The notes under the pieces were generated by a model, which searched no databases, was not told the DNA's origin, and saw only the letters and a program-made list of their open reading frames with translations. Position numbers and translations under genes: made by a program. 64,000 bases of DNA from Clusia tigrina (lineage: Eukaryota; Arthropoda; Insecta; Diptera; Clusiidae). Positions 45,987 to 59,544 of the stretch are shown piece after piece; the stretch's first letter is position 1, and every line of letters begins with the position of its first letter. The DNA is taken from the NCBI GenBank assembly GCA_920105625.2, contig OV050031.1, positions 131,766,514 through 131,830,513 of the forward strand. Direction: 5' to 3'.

Positions 45987-46834
45987 GTAAAGACTAAAAT
46001 CCCTACCCCAGCCGCCGACATGCAACCCCAGACCATCACATTACCACCGCCATGTTTGATCGGAGGAAGCTAAATTTGTGGCAATAATTCTTGATTTTTC
46101 TTGCGCCACGCCGTCTGTTTCCCATCACATCCGAGCAAATTAAAAATTATCATCCGTGTCTATATAGTTCTTGGCAAAATCTACACGCTTTGTTTTGTTC
46201 ACGTCGCTGATAAAGGACTTCTTTCTGGATACACGGCTATGAAAATTGGCATATCTCAGCACTCTTTGGACTGTTTCTGGATGAATTGAGGTAATGGCAC
46301 TCAATTCCAGGCTTTTAGCAATTTCCACGGCGGTGGTCCTCGCTTTTTTTTTCACTTCTCCCATAATCAGGCGTTTAACGCGTGGCGTTACTTTCAATGG
46401 ACGACCGCTCCTTGCCTTGCTTTGCAAGTATTTTGTGTGGTTTTAGTTTTTTATAACTGTTTGCACACTCGCCTTTGAACGCCCAACCAATTCTCCGATT
46501 TCTCGAAGAGATTTTCCACCGGTGCGATACTTCATAATGAGTTGGCGCACTTCTATGCAGATTTCCTTACCCGTTTGGTTCATTTTTGCCAATTTACGCG
46601 CTTTTGTTACAAAAAAATGTATGTATCTCAACTTTTTCCATGTAACGGTATATTTCAAAAACGCTCTCTATAATTGGTAGCACTGTTTACAACGCACGGT
46701 TGCAATTTCAATAATGTAGAAATTGTCCCTATGTAGACATTTCTGTGCATTTTATTGCGATAGTATGTATGAGTATACGAGTATATTGCCCAGAACTAGC
46801 TTTGACCAGGGGGTATGTAGTCTTTTCTGCCCCA

Positions 46835-47336
<502 letters not shown>

Positions 47337-47337
47337 A

Positions 47338-48642
47338 CAGGGTGGCCCAAATAAGACCACCTGATGTGAAACATAAATAACTTTTTTATTTTTTAACATA
47401 ATTTATTTTTTCTTTTTGCAGATTATAACTGAACTCTTGGAAATTTAAAATGAATACGTACAGTCCACAACAACGCATTAAAATTATCGAATTTTATTAT
47501 TCTTCTCAACGATCAATTGTTCTGACGCAGCGAAATTATCGCAGTTTTTTTCACGTAAGATCAGCGCCCACATCTTCCATGATTACAAGTTTACTTCGCC
47601 GTTTTGAGGAAGTGGGTTCAGTTGCCGACCGTCCAGGAAGAGGTGCTCATCAAAATATTCGTACTGAAGACAACGTGGAAGCTGTGCAGCAGAGTGTTGC
47701 AAATGATCCATCTGTCTCAACTCGTCGCCGTTCCGGCCAATTGGGTATACCCAGAACAACATTACAGAGAATTTTAAAGTTGGATCTTAAGATGTATCCA
47801 TACAAAGTTCAAATTGTGCAACAGCTTCTACCGCAAGACCCCCAACAACGACTACAGTACGCTATTCGCTTTACACAATTAGCCATACAAAATGATTTTT
47901 GAAATAATCTTTTGATGACGGATGAAGCGCATTTCCATTTAAGTGGTTATGTGAATAAACAAAACTGTAGGTTGTGGGGCTCCGAAAATCCAAGGGCAAT
48001 ACATCAGCATCAGTCACACCCAATCAGATGCACTGTTTGGTGCGGTGTTATGGCCACACAAATCATCGGCCCATATTTCTTTGAGAATGAGGATGAAACG
48101 TCAGAAACGGTCTCCGGGGCTTCTTACAGAACAATGATCGACAACTTTTTGCGGCCAATAGTGGAGCAACATCCTAATTTGTGGTTTCAACAAGACGGAG
48201 CCACTGCGCATACTGCTAGGCAAACTATTGACATGCTGCGTGAAATTTTTGGTGAACGCAGAATTTCAAGAAATTCAGATTTCCCTTGGCGTCCTCGTTC
48301 ACCAGATTTAACTGCGCCCGATTTTTTTTTATGGGGATATTTAAAAGACAAAGTGCATGTTAACAAACCACAGATACTTGGACAGCTCAAGCAGAATATT
48401 CGAGACGAAATACGGTGCCTGCAACCAGAAGCATTACGCCGTGTAATGCAAAATGCGCTAAAAAGAGCCAATGCCTGTGTCGAGCAAAATGGTGGTAATT
48501 TGTCTGATGTCATATTTCACACATAGTCACGTGAAATTTCCATAAAATGTATTTAACATATTAAAATAAATCTTAAAAAAAAAACCGTTATTACAAGAGT
48601 CACACGTGTTTAACATCACTAGGTCTCATTTGGGCCACCCTG
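47338..48642 (+). mobile_element. DD41D Tc1/mariner-superfamily element, nearly intact
   Basis: Terminal repeats CAGGGTGGCCCAAATAAGAC and, reversed, CAGGGTGGCCCAAATGAGAC (about 28 bp with few mismatches) are flanked by TA on both sides. The 1305-bp length and one transposase gene fit a complete element. It is inserted in the Polinton integrase. Spacing of catalytic residues puts it in the DD41D group, first described as 'rosa' from the fruit fly Ceratitis rosa as I recall. Confidence 0.92.
47450..48526 (+). pseudogene. DD41D transposase with a single premature stop
   Basis: The first 150 codons form an N-terminal helix-turn-helix of DUF4817 type (YSPQQRIKIIEFYYSSQRS) and a second one (STRRRSGQLGIPRTTLQRIL). 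After TGA at 47900-47902 the same frame continues: MTDEAHFHLSG (Asp 1), FQQDGATAHTAR (Asp 2) and SPDLTAPDFFLWGYLKD (Asp 3). Exactly 41 residues lie between Asp 2 and the PDFF Asp. The stop occupies the place of Trp in F-W-N-N, so TGG to TGA explains it. The remaining frame ends naturally at 48526. One mutation appears to separate it from an intact gene; activity is lost. Confidence 0.9.
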
Positions 48643-48644
48643 TA

Positions 48645-48960
48645 GAACAATGCAACAATTGATTCATTTCTCATAACAAAAGTATGTTCTTAAGTAAAAT
48701 CTATTCAGTTGACGTATAATTTTGTCCTTAATAAAACTGAAATGAACAGCAAAAAAAAAAAACAAAAATTAAATTAAATTTCGAATTTGTAACAAAAGAA
48801 AACAATAGCACTAAACGTCAAAAACACCACAAAACATTGCATGTTATTTAAAAAAAAATTAACTTCATACAATGCATAGCAATTTAACGCAAGTAAATAA
48901 ATTATTGCTTTATCAGGCAAATAAAACTTATGATTATAAAATCTTATACTTTGGTTGTAA
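48645..48960. other. AT-rich stretch, no gene seen
   Basis: May be decayed Polinton DNA, but no motif is visible. Poly-A and ATT runs dominate. Confidence 0.4.
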
Positions 48961-49328
48961 AAAATGAAACAATCATATGTTAAAGTATTTTATTTGTTCT
49001 AAAGCAAAGACGGCAAACGAACAATATTTTCCAAAGAGAGCATGGAAAAATAACCGTTATTTTCAATTTTTTCAAAAAGTATTTACTTATTCATCAACAA
49101 CTATCTTGTCCCCTTCAAAGTAATTCCCCTCAAATATAAATATAAAAATGAAACAATCATATGTTAAAGTATTTTATTTGTTCTATAGCAAAGACGGCAA
49201 ACGAACAATATTTTCCAAAGAGAGCATGGAAAAATAACCGTTATTTTCAATTTTTTCAAAAAGTATTTACTTATTCATCAATAACTATCTTGTCCCCTTC
49301 AAAGTAATTCCCCTCAAATATAATAATA
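48961..49328. repeat. 184-bp tandem duplication of a mariner end
   Basis: Units 48961-49144 and 49145-49328 begin AAAATGAAACAATCATATG and differ at only a few bases (TTCTAAAGC/TTCTATAGC, CAACAAC/CAATAAC). Each includes the mariner terminal AAAAATAACCGTTATTTTCAA and, on the minus strand, the transposase C terminus NYFEGDKIVVDE. Confidence 0.85.
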
Positions 49329-49850
49329 AAAATTGCTTGGCATGAGCCGAACGATATGCTAACATCATCAGCAACCTCTCTGATACTGATTCGACGATTA
49401 TCCAAAATCATTTTCTTCACTGCGTCAATGTTTTCATCGGTTTTTGACGTGCTCGGGCGACCACGACGAGCATCGTCATTGACATCTTCTCTTAAACCGG
49501 TTATACCACAATTGAACTTGTGTTCAGCTCATAGTAGACTCGCCAAAGGCCACAGTCAACATTTCAAATGTCCTTGCGCATTTAATTTCATTTTTTACAC
49601 AAAACTGAATACAGTTTCTTTGATCCATTTTTTCGAATAGTACAAAATCGAAGAGCACACCAAAACACGACCAACCTTTTTATCTGTCAAAAACAAACTG
49701 ACAATCCAAAATGGTTGGTATTGCCAACATATATAACAGACATGTGTACCAACATAACAGGAAAAAAAAATGCGAACATCGAACATACGTAACTCATGAA
49801 ATTTGAAAATAACGGTTATTTTTTTATCACACCTCGTATATATACAAAAT
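49030..49850 (-). mobile_element. Mariner-like element, internally deleted
   Basis: The right end, reversed, starts TACGAGGTGTGATAAAAAAA; the left end carries the related AATAACCGTTATTTTCAA. Only the transposase start region (49575-49336: GRPRTSKT-like, DENIDAVKKMI, RRISIREVADDVSISF) and the last dozen codons remain, so the middle is deleted. Its right 265 bp match the fragment at 44254-44520. The upstream end is tandemly duplicated. Confidence 0.78.
49336..49575 (-). pseudogene. Mariner transposase N-terminal remnant
   Basis: Minus strand reads a segment with EDVNDDARRGRPSTSKT and then DENIDAVKKMILDNRRISIREVADDV, a linker and helix-turn-helix of mariner transposases. It breaks off in 'SISFGSCQA'-like sequence at 49336. 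No catalytic residues remain. Confidence 0.72.
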
Positions 49851-50190
49851 TGAAAGATTAAGACTGGGACATAGTTTCCAGTATAGAAGAAACATGCCAT
49901 TATGCTAACTAAAAGCGTCCCAATCTATGGACAATCTATGCAGTTTCTGACGTACTCTCTAATTTCACAAAGAAAACATGTACATTGTTATGAACATCTT
50001 AAAATTATTTGAGATGATATATCAAATTAAAGTTACAACACAATTTTAGGCCGAAAGCATATAGTAGCTTAGTCTCAAGTAAATTTTTTCGCATTTACTT
50101 TTTTAATAAACTTTTTAAAATAACAATAATATTTGATTTTTAGTGTGGTTTAAGGTGGTTACAGTATTAATGTAAAACCATTGTTAATAT
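49851..50190. other. AT-rich stretch, no gene seen
   Basis: No coding frame or recognised repeat end lies between the mariner remnant and the jockey-like element. Confidence 0.4.
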
Positions 50191-50239
50191 TCATGCTGAA
50201 ATCCACTTTAATGCAACCCTGTGATATTTTTCCGAAAAG

Positions 50240-51013
50240 GTGAATTCCAAAGGTATCGAGCCAAGCGTTCCCTCTGACGAAATCAAAGAGGCACTAAATG
50301 AAGTTGGTTATACCACTAAATCGGTATTCCACATAAAAAACCGGAATAATGTACCGCAACCACTGTTTCGGATCGCATTAGAACCAGAGCTAAAGAAACT
50401 AAAAAATGGAGGACCTCATCCCATTTACAATAAACGCTACCTAATGCACCAAAAAATAACGGTAGAAGAACCTCATAAACGAAAAGGCCCTGCTCAGTGC
50501 ATAAATTACTAAGAATTTGGGCACACTAAATAATACTGCACTCTACGTAGTGTTTGTGTCATCTGCGGAGATCTACATACTTCATCCAAGTGTCCATCTA
50601 ATAAAATGAATATATCAGTGAAGAAATGCAGCAATTTCGGCGGAAAACATACTGCCAATTATAGAGGTTGCGCTGTGTAAAACACCATGAAACAAAAATA
50701 TGCCAATAACATTGGTCAAACCAGCAACAAAAAGACTTCAGCTTACACTGAGCGATCACTATTCCCTAATATAACCCTTTCTGCACGACCATTGCAACCT
50801 CAGCTGGTATCATATGCAAGTATAGTAAAAAATACCACCCAGCTCGAAGCCGCAAATATCCAAGCCCAAACCGACCAACCAAAGTGAGTAGAGGACTCAC
50901 TCAAATCACTTGTCCAAACCATGAACCAATTCATGGTCCCGATGCAAAATATGATGCAAGAAATGATTAGAAACCAATCCATTCTACTACAAACCCTTTT
51001 ATCCAAACCATGA
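50240..51013 (+). pseudogene. Jockey-like ORF1 (Gag-like, zinc knuckles)
   Basis: From 50240: pre-knuckle domain EIKEALNEVGYTTKSVFHIK and NNVPQPLFRIALEPE, then knuckle remnants (QCINY.EFGHTK.YC; CVICGDLHTSSKC; CSNFGGKHTANYRGC). The second Cys of knuckle 1 is Tyr and the second Cys of knuckle 3 is Phe. A tail MNQFMVPMQNMMQEMIRNQ resembles a coiled coil. Three stops break the frame. The final TGA (51011-51013) overlaps the ORF2 ATG. Confidence 0.75.
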
Positions 51014-52900
51014 ACTCGATCAAAATTTGCCATTGGAACGCACACGGCTTAAGCCAACACCGATGAGAATTAATTCACTTTCTAAACGTCCATCAAATAG
51101 ACATTATGCTTATTTCATAAACACATTTCACCGAAAAAAATAGTTTTAAAGTCCCGCACTACAAACTGTATACCACAAACAATCCTCAAGGCAAAGCCTG
51201 TGGAGGTACCGCAATACTAATAAAAAGCAGAATAAAACACCAGCTTCAGTAAAGACTATTTGCATGCAACGTCAATATGCATAGAAGAGTACATCACTAA
51301 TTTATCAGTCACAGTGATTTATTGTCCGCCGCGGTTCAGTATAACAGAAAAGCAATACAATGACTTTTTTGCATCCCTTGGGACTAAATTCATAGTTGCC
51401 GGGGATTTCAACGCGAAACACACATACTGGGGTTCCCGCCTGATCACACCCAAAGGCTGAAAACTATGGTCGGTTGTCAGCAAACTTGGTCTAGTATCTT
51501 CCAATCAACCAACATACTGGCCCTCAGACACCAGATTTGATCGATTTTGGGATATTCTACCTGGGCTAGAAGTTGCAGTGAAAAGGGTACTCTCTTAAAG
51601 GAGTTTTCACTCCAAATCCGCCAACAACGAGCTTCCAGTTTCCGACTTTGATTTCGAAGCACACACAAATACCTCGTAATAAAAAAGAAAAATGTATTTC
51701 AAGCGGTGTACAAAGACCTAAACATTAAAGAAGCCCCGGGACATGACCAAATAACAGGTAGGATGATAAAAGAACTACCCCATTCAGCTTGTATTCGTTT
51801 AGTGCATCTCTTCAACGCTATCCTTCGATTCGGCTATTACCCAATAGACTGGAAAATGTCCAAAATCATTATTGTAGCGAAACCCGGCAAGGACCATACG
51901 CTCGTGTCGTCTTACAGGCCTATCAGCCTCCGACCTCTGCTTTCGAAAACATTTGAAAAACTGTTTGTTAAGGCAATATCCCCTATAATAACAGATAGTC
52001 AAATGATCCCTCAACACCAGTTTGGCTTCAGAAAATATCATAGCACGATAGAATAAGTGCATCGAATTGTCTCGATTATTAGGAAGTCATTCGAAAATAA
52101 AGAATATTGCCACGCAGTCTTCCTGGATATAACTCAGGCTTTTGACAAAGTATGGCACGAGGGCCTCTTATACAAACTTAAAAAGTTAATGCCTGGAAAC
52201 GTCCACAATCTACTCACAAACTATTTGTCGCAGAGGAAATTCATGGTAATTCATAAAGGGTTCACTTCAGACCCATGTGACATTCATGCCGGTGTTCCGC
52301 AGGGGAGTGTACTGGGTCCTCAGCTATACACATCAGACATGCCGACTAGCAGTCACACACTTACCTCGACGTTTGCTGATGATACAGCCATTTTATGCTC
52401 AAACGCTTGCCCTCAAACAGCTATCAGTCACTTTCAAAAACATCTTAACTTGATGGAGGTCTGGCTACCTAACTGGAGAATTAAAGTCAACGAATCGAAA
52501 TGTGCTCATGTCACGTTCACTCTGAGAGTGGAAACATGCCCTTCTCTACAAATAAACGGACAATCCATCCCACAGACCGAAAATATTAAGTACTTAGGCA
52601 TTCATCTTGACCGGAGGCTCACATGGGGTAAACATATAGAAGCTAAAAAAACTCAAATAAAACTAAAAATCAATCAACTTCACTGGCTTGTAAGCAAAAA
52701 GTCAATACTATCCCTATCTTACAAAATACTACTATACAAAGCCGTTGTAAAGCCAATATGAACCTACGGAATCCAGCTGTGGGGAACCGCATCGCCATCT
52801 ATTATTGTTAAACTCCAACGTAACGTCAAAATGCCTTAGAACAATTACAGGAGCACCCTGGTACTAAAAAAATGAGAATATCCACAGAGATTTGAACGTA
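51010..52900 (+). pseudogene. Jockey-like ORF2 (endonuclease and RT)
   Basis: ATG 51010 starts KICHWNAHGLSQHR, the endonuclease N motif. Pieces at 51150-51560 include YTTNNPQGKACGGTAILIK and VAGDFNAKHTYWGSR. RT is open at 51706-52056 and 52057-52761: EAPGHDQITGRMIKELP, SSYRPISLRPLLSKTFEKL, QAFDKVWHEGL, GVPQGSVLGPQLY and FADDT at 52372-52386. Only a TAA at 52054 separates the two RT frames. The segment between endonuclease and RT is shortened. Confidence 0.83.
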
Positions 52901-53170
52901 TCTACAATAAAAGAAGAAATAAAAAAATGCTGCAGAAGTTACTCACAGAAGCTGAAACTACACCCGAACACCTCAGCAAGGGAGCTATTGTCAAACAAAG
53001 GTCACAAACGATTAAAAAGGAAAGATACCATTAACCTACTACAATAGAAATTAACTATGTATATATAATCTAAACTGTACTGTAAAATGTAATGTGTATC
53101 TCTGTAATCCTATGCTAATTCATGTTATGTTCGGGCCATTGGCAAAGAACATATTAATTTTAAATTAGTT

Positions 53171-54190
53171 CTTAAGATTCGAAAAACTTATTGTGAGTTT
53201 CTTATATTCTTAGAAAGATTCAATAAATAATATATTTGAAAATAAAAAAAGTCTAATGACGAACATTTGAAAACATATTTAATATAATCAAATTTCACAG
53301 CATTAAGACTCCTGGCATTAAAATGACCCACACTAAAGCACAAGGTCAAAAATTTAAAAAAAGAAACCAGAGATTCATATGCAGGCTGATTGTTTCTCCC
53401 ATGGCCAATTGTATGTAGGCTGTTCCCAACTAAATGTCCAGTTAATCTTGACGAAATATACAAAACGAAACAAAACAAATGTGTCAGAAAAACATCGTGT
53501 GTAGGGGTTTGTCTTGACGAGAAGAAAAAGAAGAAGAGCGTCTGACAAAATAAGCAATTAGCGCCTGTTTGAATTTTCTTTTAGAAGTTATTATTATTAT
53601 TATTGTTATATCTTACAGCATAATCAGTTATGACTGCAAGGTGTTGGGGGAATGAGTACTAGCTATAGGGGCTTTCGACCCTTTTAGAATTTAATAAAGC
53701 GTAAAGATAAGAAAATAAAAAGAATAGGTTCTAAAAATTAAAAAAGTAATGGTTGCGCTTTTTACATGTATAATATAATATATATATATTTTAGTATGAA
53801 TAAATGGCATCAATTTTTTTTTAAAACCAAAAAAAAAATTAAAATACAACCTTCACGTTCGCTCTTCTCTACTCGAACGCTCATCGTGTATCGCAACTAA
53901 GTAGTAAAAAGCAGCAAGTGCCATTGGATCATTTAAAAATACAGACAGAAAATTCGGATATTTGTAGACATCTTTCTCGTCGTTCGGCCATTTGCTCCTT
54001 AATGGACTAATAGGAATAAATATATATATATATATATTTCTCGTCGTTCGTAAATGTACGTTTTGAAAAGAAGACACTAATCGCTCCTATTGAATTACAT
54101 GCAGTTTCAAAGCAGTTTCTCGCTAGATACTCTTTGTTTTGTTTCCCTACGTTTGATTCGTCAAGACTAAGCATGCAGGCAGCTGATAAG
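53171..54190. other. AT-rich stretch, no gene seen
   Basis: A short AT run at 53999-54020 and ATT triplets near 53590 are present. No coding frame with motifs or RNA gene was found. Confidence 0.4.
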
Positions 54191-54195
54191 TATTA

Positions 54196-55414
54196 TACGA
54201 GTGGTACTATTTATATTCCGGGAACTGTCAACACTAATGTCAATAGCTAATATCTGGCAACACCATAATAAAGTTTGACATTTTTTAGCATAAACGTACT
54301 CACAACGATTTGATGTACAAGTGCTATTTGTTTTGTTTACAGTGAGTTCAATTTGGCCAAAAAATGGAAATTTCAAGAGAAGGTTTTCGTTGGATTATTT
54401 TTCACAGCTTTCAACGTGGATTATCTCAACAAGAATGCGTCGATGAAGTCAGTTCCTTGTATGGCGATAGAGCGCCATCAAAAACCACAGTATAAAGCTT
54501 GTATAGTGAATTCAATCGTGGTCGTAGTTCGGTCGCCGACTAACTCCGTGAAGGTCGTCCAAAATCGGTTGTTGTGCCACAAAACATCAATGCAGTGCGT
54601 GAACTGATTATGCAATATCGTCATGTGATATATCGTGAGATAGAGGACACCTTGGGCATTACTTCCACTTCCATACATTTAATATTGCATGAACATTTGG
54701 CTGTAAAAATGATTTGACAATCTCTCAAAAAAAGCTGTGTCAATTGGGCTTCAAAAGACGTGTATAAAATAGTGACAGGTGATGAATCACGGATATATGC
54801 GTATGAGCCAGAAACAAAACAACAATCGACCGTGTGGGTATTCCAAGACGAGCTAAATCCAACAAAGGTTGTTCGTGGAAGAAGCACAGCGAAGCAAATG
54901 GTCGCCTGTTTCTTCGGCCGAATGGGTCATTTGGCCACTATTCCGCTTGAGAAACTTAAGACGGTCAATTGTGAGTGATACACGACCATTTGTTTTCCGG
55001 AAGTCTTCGGAGAAATTCGTAAAACCAACCGTCAAAGACGAATCATTCTCCATCATGACAATGCGAGCTCTCACTCATCTCGTCAAACAGGTAAATTTTT
55101 GAGCAGTCAAAATATCGAATTGATGACTCTTCCACCGTACTGTCCTAATTTGGCACCCAATGACTTATTCTTGTTGCCGAATATCAAAGGTAATCTGCGT
55201 GATCAACGATTTACGAGCGCCGAAGAAGCAGTTGAAGCATTCAAAAGCCATATTTTGGAGGTGTCTCAAGAGGAATGCTATGACAAATGGTTTGAACGAA
55301 TGCAAAAGTGTATTGATCATCAAGGGGAATATTTTGCAAAACAATAAAGCCATTTTCATTTAAAAATGTTTGTTATTATTTGCTAGTCCCGAAATATAAA
55401 TAGTACCCCTAGTA
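54196..55414 (+). mobile_element. Mariner element (DD34D), inactive
   Basis: Ends TACGAGTGGTACTATTTATA and, reversed, TACTAGGGGTACTATTTATA continue as a 28-bp inverted pair with four mismatches. TA-rich flanks are present. The size of 1.22 kb fits mariner. The same terminal repeat occurs at 58725-58752, so the family has at least two copies here. Confidence 0.88.
54364..55347 (+). pseudogene. Mariner transposase with in-frame stops
   Basis: Frame from ATG 54364 (MEISREGFRWIIFHSFQRG) to the TAA at 55347. The helix-turn-helix region includes QECVDEVSSLYGDRAPSKTT. Catalytic parts are VTGDESRIYAYEPE, ILHHDNASSHSS and PNLAPNDLFLLP with 34 residues between Asp 2 and Asp 3 (DD34D). The canonical YSPDLAP is YCPNLAP. 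Stops interrupt it after SVAD, after VKM-I and at TGA 54976-54978. About 18 residues before VTGDES are missing compared with typical 345-residue members. Confidence 0.86.
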
Positions 55415-57152
<1,738 letters not shown>

Positions 57153-57155
<3 letters not shown>

Positions 57156-58540
57156 ATAATATACATATTATAATGTATAATGTAACGTATTTTACTTACT
57201 ATACTACAAAAATAAATTAGTAAACACTTTTTTTATTTGTATTTGTCTAAATGGAATATATGACAGCCACTTTTTTAGGATCAAAAGTGAGCTTCCGATA
57301 TGCACAAGAATTAAACGACGACTGAATTATTTAATCAGAACACAAAAAGCGTAGGAGCTGCAAATCTTCATAGGCCACTGAAACTTAATTTAATATAATG
57401 AATAACAATTCAGTTAATTTAAAATGTACTCACCAGCTTCCGTTCATAAGTTATTTCATTTTGACATATGTGAAAGTAATTGTTTTGTGAAAAGGTTTGT
57501 ATTTCAAGAATAAATTCTTCTCTATTTTTGTGTGGTGATTTCATTACTTTCTATCATTGTAGGATATTTAATACACTATAATGTATAAATGTAATTACGT
57601 AAACAATTTTATACTTAATGTATACAGAGTAGAACCATGGTTTAATGAATGTCAGTTGTGATTAAACAATTGGTCTTAGTACGCACCAGCATATCTCTCG
57701 TATATTTATAGGAAAACAACACTAAATTAGATTTAGAAAACTAGGTCCGTAATAATAATATAACTATTTGGGAAACAATCCTTTGCAATATTTAGGTTCT
57801 TGCCTATGCAGAATCATCTTTTATCCAAGGATGTCACGGGACATGGAGTCAAAAAAGATTACAAAGCACTTTTGTCTAAAAGTTATTATATGTTATAACG
57901 AAGCATAAACAAATAAGTAACAAAAGAAGAATAATTTGAAATGGAATTTTGGGAGTCCTTAACATAGCATTGTAATGACTTAAATTGCCGGACTAAGTAG
58001 TAATAGGGTTAATTTCAAAAGTTTATATTTCTATTGGTATATTAAGCTACTATTATAATTATTACTTATATATTTATGCACTGTATACATTCAAGTTAGC
58101 GTTTCTCTTCCGTGTTTGTCTTGGTCCCACCAGAATATATGAAAACCTTAGTAGATATACTCGTATATAGTGGAATCATTTTTGCTGGTGCTGGTTGGTG
58201 GTCTGCGTTTGCTGAAAATATGCGCAGGTGCATTTTCTTCACAGCAGACATTAAGATTAACTAAATATTAATATGGGTCCTACAGCCCAGTGGTCGTCAA
58301 GGAGGGATACCGAGATTTGATTTAAAACAAAGGTATTTGATGAGAATTTGAGAATTGTATTTTAAGAGTGGGGGAGTTAAGAGTGGCTCCTAATGAGAAA
58401 ATCAAAAGGGCGGTAATTGAACTGAACAAATAGTTGGGGACTTCCAAAATCCGAAGATCTGAATTAGTGTTACCATTCTGTCCTTGTCTAAAACCAAAAC
58501 ATAGTTCTGGGATTGAGTTTTATCTGAGGCAGTCCGGTGA
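57153..58540. other. AT-rich stretch, no supported gene
   Basis: About 1.4 kb without a coding frame of interest, repeat ends or RNA genes that I can recognise. Confidence 0.4.
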
Positions 58541-58752
58541 TATAATCCAACGAAAACCTTCTTTTGAAATTTCCATTTTTTGGCCAAATTGATATTCTTA
58601 ACTCACTGTAAACAAAACAAATAGGACTTGTATATCAACACGTTGTGAGTACGTTTATGCTAAAAAATATCAAACTTTATTATAGTGTTCCCAGATTTTA
58701 GCTATTGACATTAGTGGTGCCAGTTCCCGAAATATAAATAGTACCCCTCGTA
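58541..58752 (-). mobile_element. Mariner 5' end fragment, same family as 54196-55414
   Basis: The minus strand from 58752 (TACGAGGGGTACTATTTATA) matches the first 210 bp of the mariner at 54196, through the ATG and the first dozen codons (EISKEGFRWII). It then breaks off at 'tatcaccggactgcc'. No catalytic region remains. Confidence 0.83.
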
Positions 58753-59404
58753 CATATAGGTCCGTTAAGATCATATATACTGCAAAAGCAAGAATACTGT
58801 GAAACAAGCAACTGTAAGTACATTGGCGATTCAAACAAAAATAAAAAATGAATATGAAGATTAATAACATTAGTAATAAATCGATCAGCTCGATAGCGAA
58901 CAGCCGTAAAAAAAAATCGAATATAGCAAAACATACAACCAGCGAAATATGCGCTTAAAGCGACCAGCAGAGATTGTCTGTCCCTTGCTGTGCTGTATTA
59001 TGAAAAAGTGTAAAAGAAACGAAAAATAATTTTATTATCAAATAAATAGTGTATTGCCGAAAATGTTGGTGAAGAGCTCTCCATTATGAGAGAGAGAGAG
59101 AGCACTCACTTGCCGGTATGCCAAACCCACGCATAAATGCAATTCTTTCTCAACTTAATGGACAGCACCCATAAGGAGCAGCTGCCGTGACAATAAGACC
59201 TCTTTCATGGAGTGAGCAATATGCAATTCCAATAAATACAAACCAAGTATATACTGCTATCTCTGTGGTTGCTCTCCTAAGCACAACAACATACATAACA
59301 GTAACAACCATCGCAACAACAAATACTACAAATAATGCAACACTCAGGAATGTCGATATTAACATATAACAATATTCGAACTCAGGACAATATAAAATGA
59401 AGTT

Positions 59405-59447
<43 letters not shown>

Positions 59448-59540
59448 CTTTCACGGAGAGTAACTTGCAGCAGAATAAATCGGCTACTGGTCTTCCCTGC
59501 AGCATCCATGCGAAACTGCACACAAATTGTCACGTAATTA
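58753..59540. other. No supported gene; short (AT)n at 59409-59442
   Basis: Frames at 59150-59533 are compositionally simple and partly cover an AT run and a (GA)n run near 59090. Nothing else is recognised. Confidence 0.4.
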
Positions 59541-59544
59541 TCTA

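Larger units (their letters stand above)
44779..46658 (-). pseudogene. Tc1-like transposase, split and active-site mutated
   Basis: A paired helix-turn-helix N terminus (46658-46443: CIEVRQLIMKYRTGGKSLREI) and 46427-46140 (SGRPLKVTPRVKRLI) bind the ends. The first part of the catalytic domain lies at 46039-45990 (VWGCMSAAGVGILVF). After the nested insertion it resumes at MDRFIYLNLLKDN (about 45165). The motif FQQDNDPNHT gives the second Asp; 34 residues later the expected Glu of DD34E is Gly (SPDLNPMGHLWEE, GGG for GAG). Insertion, frameshifts and this change make it inactive. Confidence 0.87.
44527..46837 (-). mobile_element. Tc1-like transposon with long terminal inverted repeats
   Basis: The left end CAGTGGCGCAGAAAACTCTA and the reverse-complemented right end CAGTGGGGCAGAAAAGACTA continue as an inverted match of about 55 bp (through CTAGTTCTGGGCAATATA). 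TA dinucleotides flank both ends. The minus-strand transposase is present in pieces and is split by a second insertion (about 45188-45986). The element sits in TATATA sequence on both sides. Confidence 0.9.
50200..53170 (+). mobile_element. Jockey-like non-LTR retrotransposon, 5'-truncated and decayed
   Basis: An ORF1 remnant with three Cys-rich knuckles precedes an ORF2 with endonuclease and RT. The two overlap as ATGA. Motifs FADDT and QAFDKVWH in RT and pre-CCHC ORF1 sequence (KGPAQC, GHTK, C.ICGDLH) match the jockey clade. No RNase H follows, as expected. The 3' end lies near 53170; no poly-A tail is clear. Several stops, plus a deletion between endonuclease and RT, show age. Confidence 0.83.
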
